From NCBI RefSeq assembly GCF_013004105.1, contig NZ_CP053085.1, positions 4,650,001 to 4,714,000 of the forward strand: a stretch of 64,000 nt of DNA, written 5' to 3'. The notes under the pieces were generated by a model. It did no database searches and was not told where the DNA came from. It saw only the letters and a list, made by a program, of their open reading frames with translations. Each line of letters opens with the position of its first letter. The first letter of the stretch is position 1. Made by a program: the position numbers and the translations under genes. Below are positions 62,858 to 64,000 of the stretch, in pieces. The stretch comes from Gemmatimonas groenlandica (GTDB taxonomy: Bacteria; Gemmatimonadota; Gemmatimonadetes; Gemmatimonadales; Gemmatimonadaceae).

Positions 62858-63442
62858 ATGGACCAACCCACCCTCTACACCGCTCGGCTCATTCTCCGCC
62901 CGTTCACGCGCGCGGACGCGACCGCTGTGCAGCGCCTCGCCGGCGACGAAGCGGTGGCCGAGATGACGCTCAACGTGCCGCACCCGTACGGCGATGGCAT
63001 GGCGGAGACATGGATTGCCTCGCATCGTGGGGCGTGGGACGCCGGAACCGCCGTCACCTTCGCCATCACGACGATGGACCACGAACTCCGCGGTACCATA
63101 AGCCTGCAACTCACGGCGCCGCATCGTCGTGGCGAGATGGGGTATTGGATCGGCCGGCCGTACTGGGGGCAGGGCATCGCCACCGAAGCGGTGCACGGCG
63201 TACTAGACTTCGCATTCGGGCCGCTTGCACTGAATCGCGTGCAGGCGTCGCATCTGCCACGCAATCCGGCCTCCGGCCGCGTCATGCAGAAGGCCGGCAT
63301 GCAACGCGAAGGACTGCATCGCGAGCAATACCTGAAAGGCGGACGCTTCGAAGACGTCGTGCAGTACGCCGTATTGCGTCGCGATTGGGAATCGACGTCA
63401 GCAGGGCACACCTCTACCGACCATCCACACCATGTCCACTAG
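62858..63442 (+). CDS. GNAT-family N-acetyltransferase (RimJ-like)
   Basis: 194 residues. [20 protein letters not shown] is the RimJ/RimL-type opening, [20 protein letters not shown] holds the acetyl-CoA motif A, and [20 protein letters not shown] with [12 protein letters not shown] completes the fold. It should transfer acetyl from CoA to a protein N-terminus or small amine. The C-terminal end overlaps the YbjQ gene by 11 bp. Confidence 0.9.
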   Translation: MDQPTLYTARLILRPFTRADATAVQRLAGDEAVAEMTLNVPHPYGDGMAETWIASHRGAWDAGTAVTFAITTMDHELRGTISLQLTAPHRRGEMGYWIGRPYWGQGIATEAVHGVLDFAFGPLALNRVQASHLPRNPASGRVMQKAGMQREGLHREQYLKGGRFEDVVQYAVLRRDWESTSAGHTSTDHPHHVH

Positions 63443-63794
63443 TCTTCCCGCGCAGGCCGTCGAGGTTCCGCACGCCATGACGACGACGGCCTTCGATCTG
63501 CCCGGCTATCGCATCGCCGCCTCGCTCGGCGTGGTTCGCGGCGTCGTCGTTCGCTCGCGATCGGTGTTCGGTACGTTGGGCGCGACGTTGCAAACCGTGT
63601 TGGGCGGCAACATCTCGTTGTTCACCGAGCTCGCCGAGCGCACGCGTGCGCAGGCGTTCGATACGATGTTGCATCAGGCGCATCTCTCGGGCGCGAATGC
63701 CGTGATCGGCGTGCGGTATGACGCCAACGAGTTGATGCAAGGCGTCACCGAGGTGCTCTGCTACGGCACGGCCGTCCGGGTCGAACACGCGTAA
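63432..63794 (+). CDS. YbjQ/UPF0145-family protein
   Basis: 120 residues. [40 protein letters not shown] and [16 protein letters not shown] with a final [11 protein letters not shown] are the YbjQ domain in order. The pentameric family is called heavy-metal binding but a function is not proven. About 20 extra residues precede the domain; a start at the later ATG (63477) is possible. Confidence 0.88.
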   Translation: MSTSLPAQAVEVPHAMTTTAFDLPGYRIAASLGVVRGVVVRSRSVFGTLGATLQTVLGGNISLFTELAERTRAQAFDTMLHQAHLSGANAVIGVRYDANELMQGVTEVLCYGTAVRVEHA

Positions 63795-63824
63795 ACGCGG
63801 GCGCCGACCGTAGATTCAACACTC

Positions 63825-64000
63825 ATGACGACGCGCCGCTACGAGGACGACGAAGTCCGCGAGATTTTCAGTGTTGCGAGCACGGGCAGTACGTCGGACC
63901 AGACGCTCCTCGCCGAATCGGGCGGTCTGACGCTCGACGAACTTCAGCGCATCGGTCGCGAGGTAGGCATTGATCCGACTCGCGTCGCTCACGCCGCGGC
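63825..64000 (+). CDS. N-terminal part of an unrecognised protein (3' end outside window)
   Basis: ATG 63825 opens a frame that runs off the window. The first 58 residues read EDDEVREIFSVAST and then GLTLDELQRIGREVGIDP, an opening I associate with Gemmatimonadota proteins that carry such a helix-turn-helix-like segment before a membrane part. The family cannot be confirmed from this fragment. Confidence 0.6.
   Translation, partial: MTTRRYEDDEVREIFSVASTGSTSDQTLLAESGGLTLDELQRIGREVGIDPTRVAHAA

Noticed and set aside
1-64000. CRISPR array, tRNA/rRNA genes, insertion sequences, phage genes or attachment sites
   Set aside because: No spaced repeat array, cloverleaf-like sequence, transposase or integrase frame was recognised. 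The pseudogenes have no flanking inverted repeats pointing to insertion.

Overview
The window is high-GC bacterial chromosomal DNA with no rRNA or tRNA gene, CRISPR array, insertion sequence or phage gene that I could recognise. The gene content suggests a free-living aerobic Gram-negative bacterium, most likely Gemmatimonadota (Gemmatimonas-like). The signs are many secreted lipoproteins with Gly/Ala-Cys lipoboxes, a TonB-type receptor with an N-terminal carboxypeptidase-regulatory domain, ~1000-residue double amidohydrolases, Tat-exported GMC dehydrogenase subunits and abundant GTG/TTG starts. The taxonomic call is inference.

Layout. 0-5.9 kb: two gene remnants at the left edge, a VOC protein, a small beta-barrel protein, a zincin lipoprotein, a prolyl oligopeptidase, a DUF1801 protein and an orphan CopG antitoxin. 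5.9-15.6 kb: a SWIM/SNF2 helicase, an Ig-like metallopeptidase lipoprotein, a doubly frameshifted pseudogene, a cation/proton antiporter and an internally deleted truncated-haemoglobin pseudogene. 15.7-21.9 kb: an S1/P1 nuclease and a thiol-redox cluster (DsbD-like protein facing a peroxiredoxin, a CxxC redoxin and a DM13 lipoprotein). 22.0-26.7 kb: a TonB-type receptor overlapping a phosphodiesterase. 26.7-30.2 kb: a minus-strand three-gene operon (Baeyer-Villiger-type monooxygenase, SDR, saccharopine-type reductase). 30.3-34.7 kb: two exported amidohydrolase-fold proteins, of whose three domains only one keeps its metal ligands.

34.8-46 kb holds a DUF2383 protein, an unrecognised 331-residue protein whose C-terminal half looks like a BLF1/CNF1-type deamidase, a fasciclin lipoprotein, an Acg-like nitroreductase, a subclass B3 metallo-beta-lactamase and a Tat-exported cupin. 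It also holds a chemoreceptor with a 9-bp tandem repeat in its tail, then a divergent GAF-EAL / GAF-GGDEF pair followed by a receiver protein. 46-58.4 kb: a secreted copper amine oxidase, a hybrid histidine kinase facing a membrane-bound AraC regulator, an S41 peptidase, and a GMC dehydrogenase with its subunit 3, flanked on both sides by ankyrin-repeat genes. 58.5-64 kb: a small conserved-looking protein, an SDR, a KOW mini-protein, an ArsR/tandem-AHSA1 operon with a palindrome over the ArsR start, an AlkX/YcaQ-type glycosylase, a GNAT acetyltransferase, a YbjQ protein and a partial gene.

The most novel item is the deamidase-like protein at 35442-36437. The best evidence of genome erosion is the globin pseudogene at 15234-15562. 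Protein families were recognised by eye from motifs; no database search was run.
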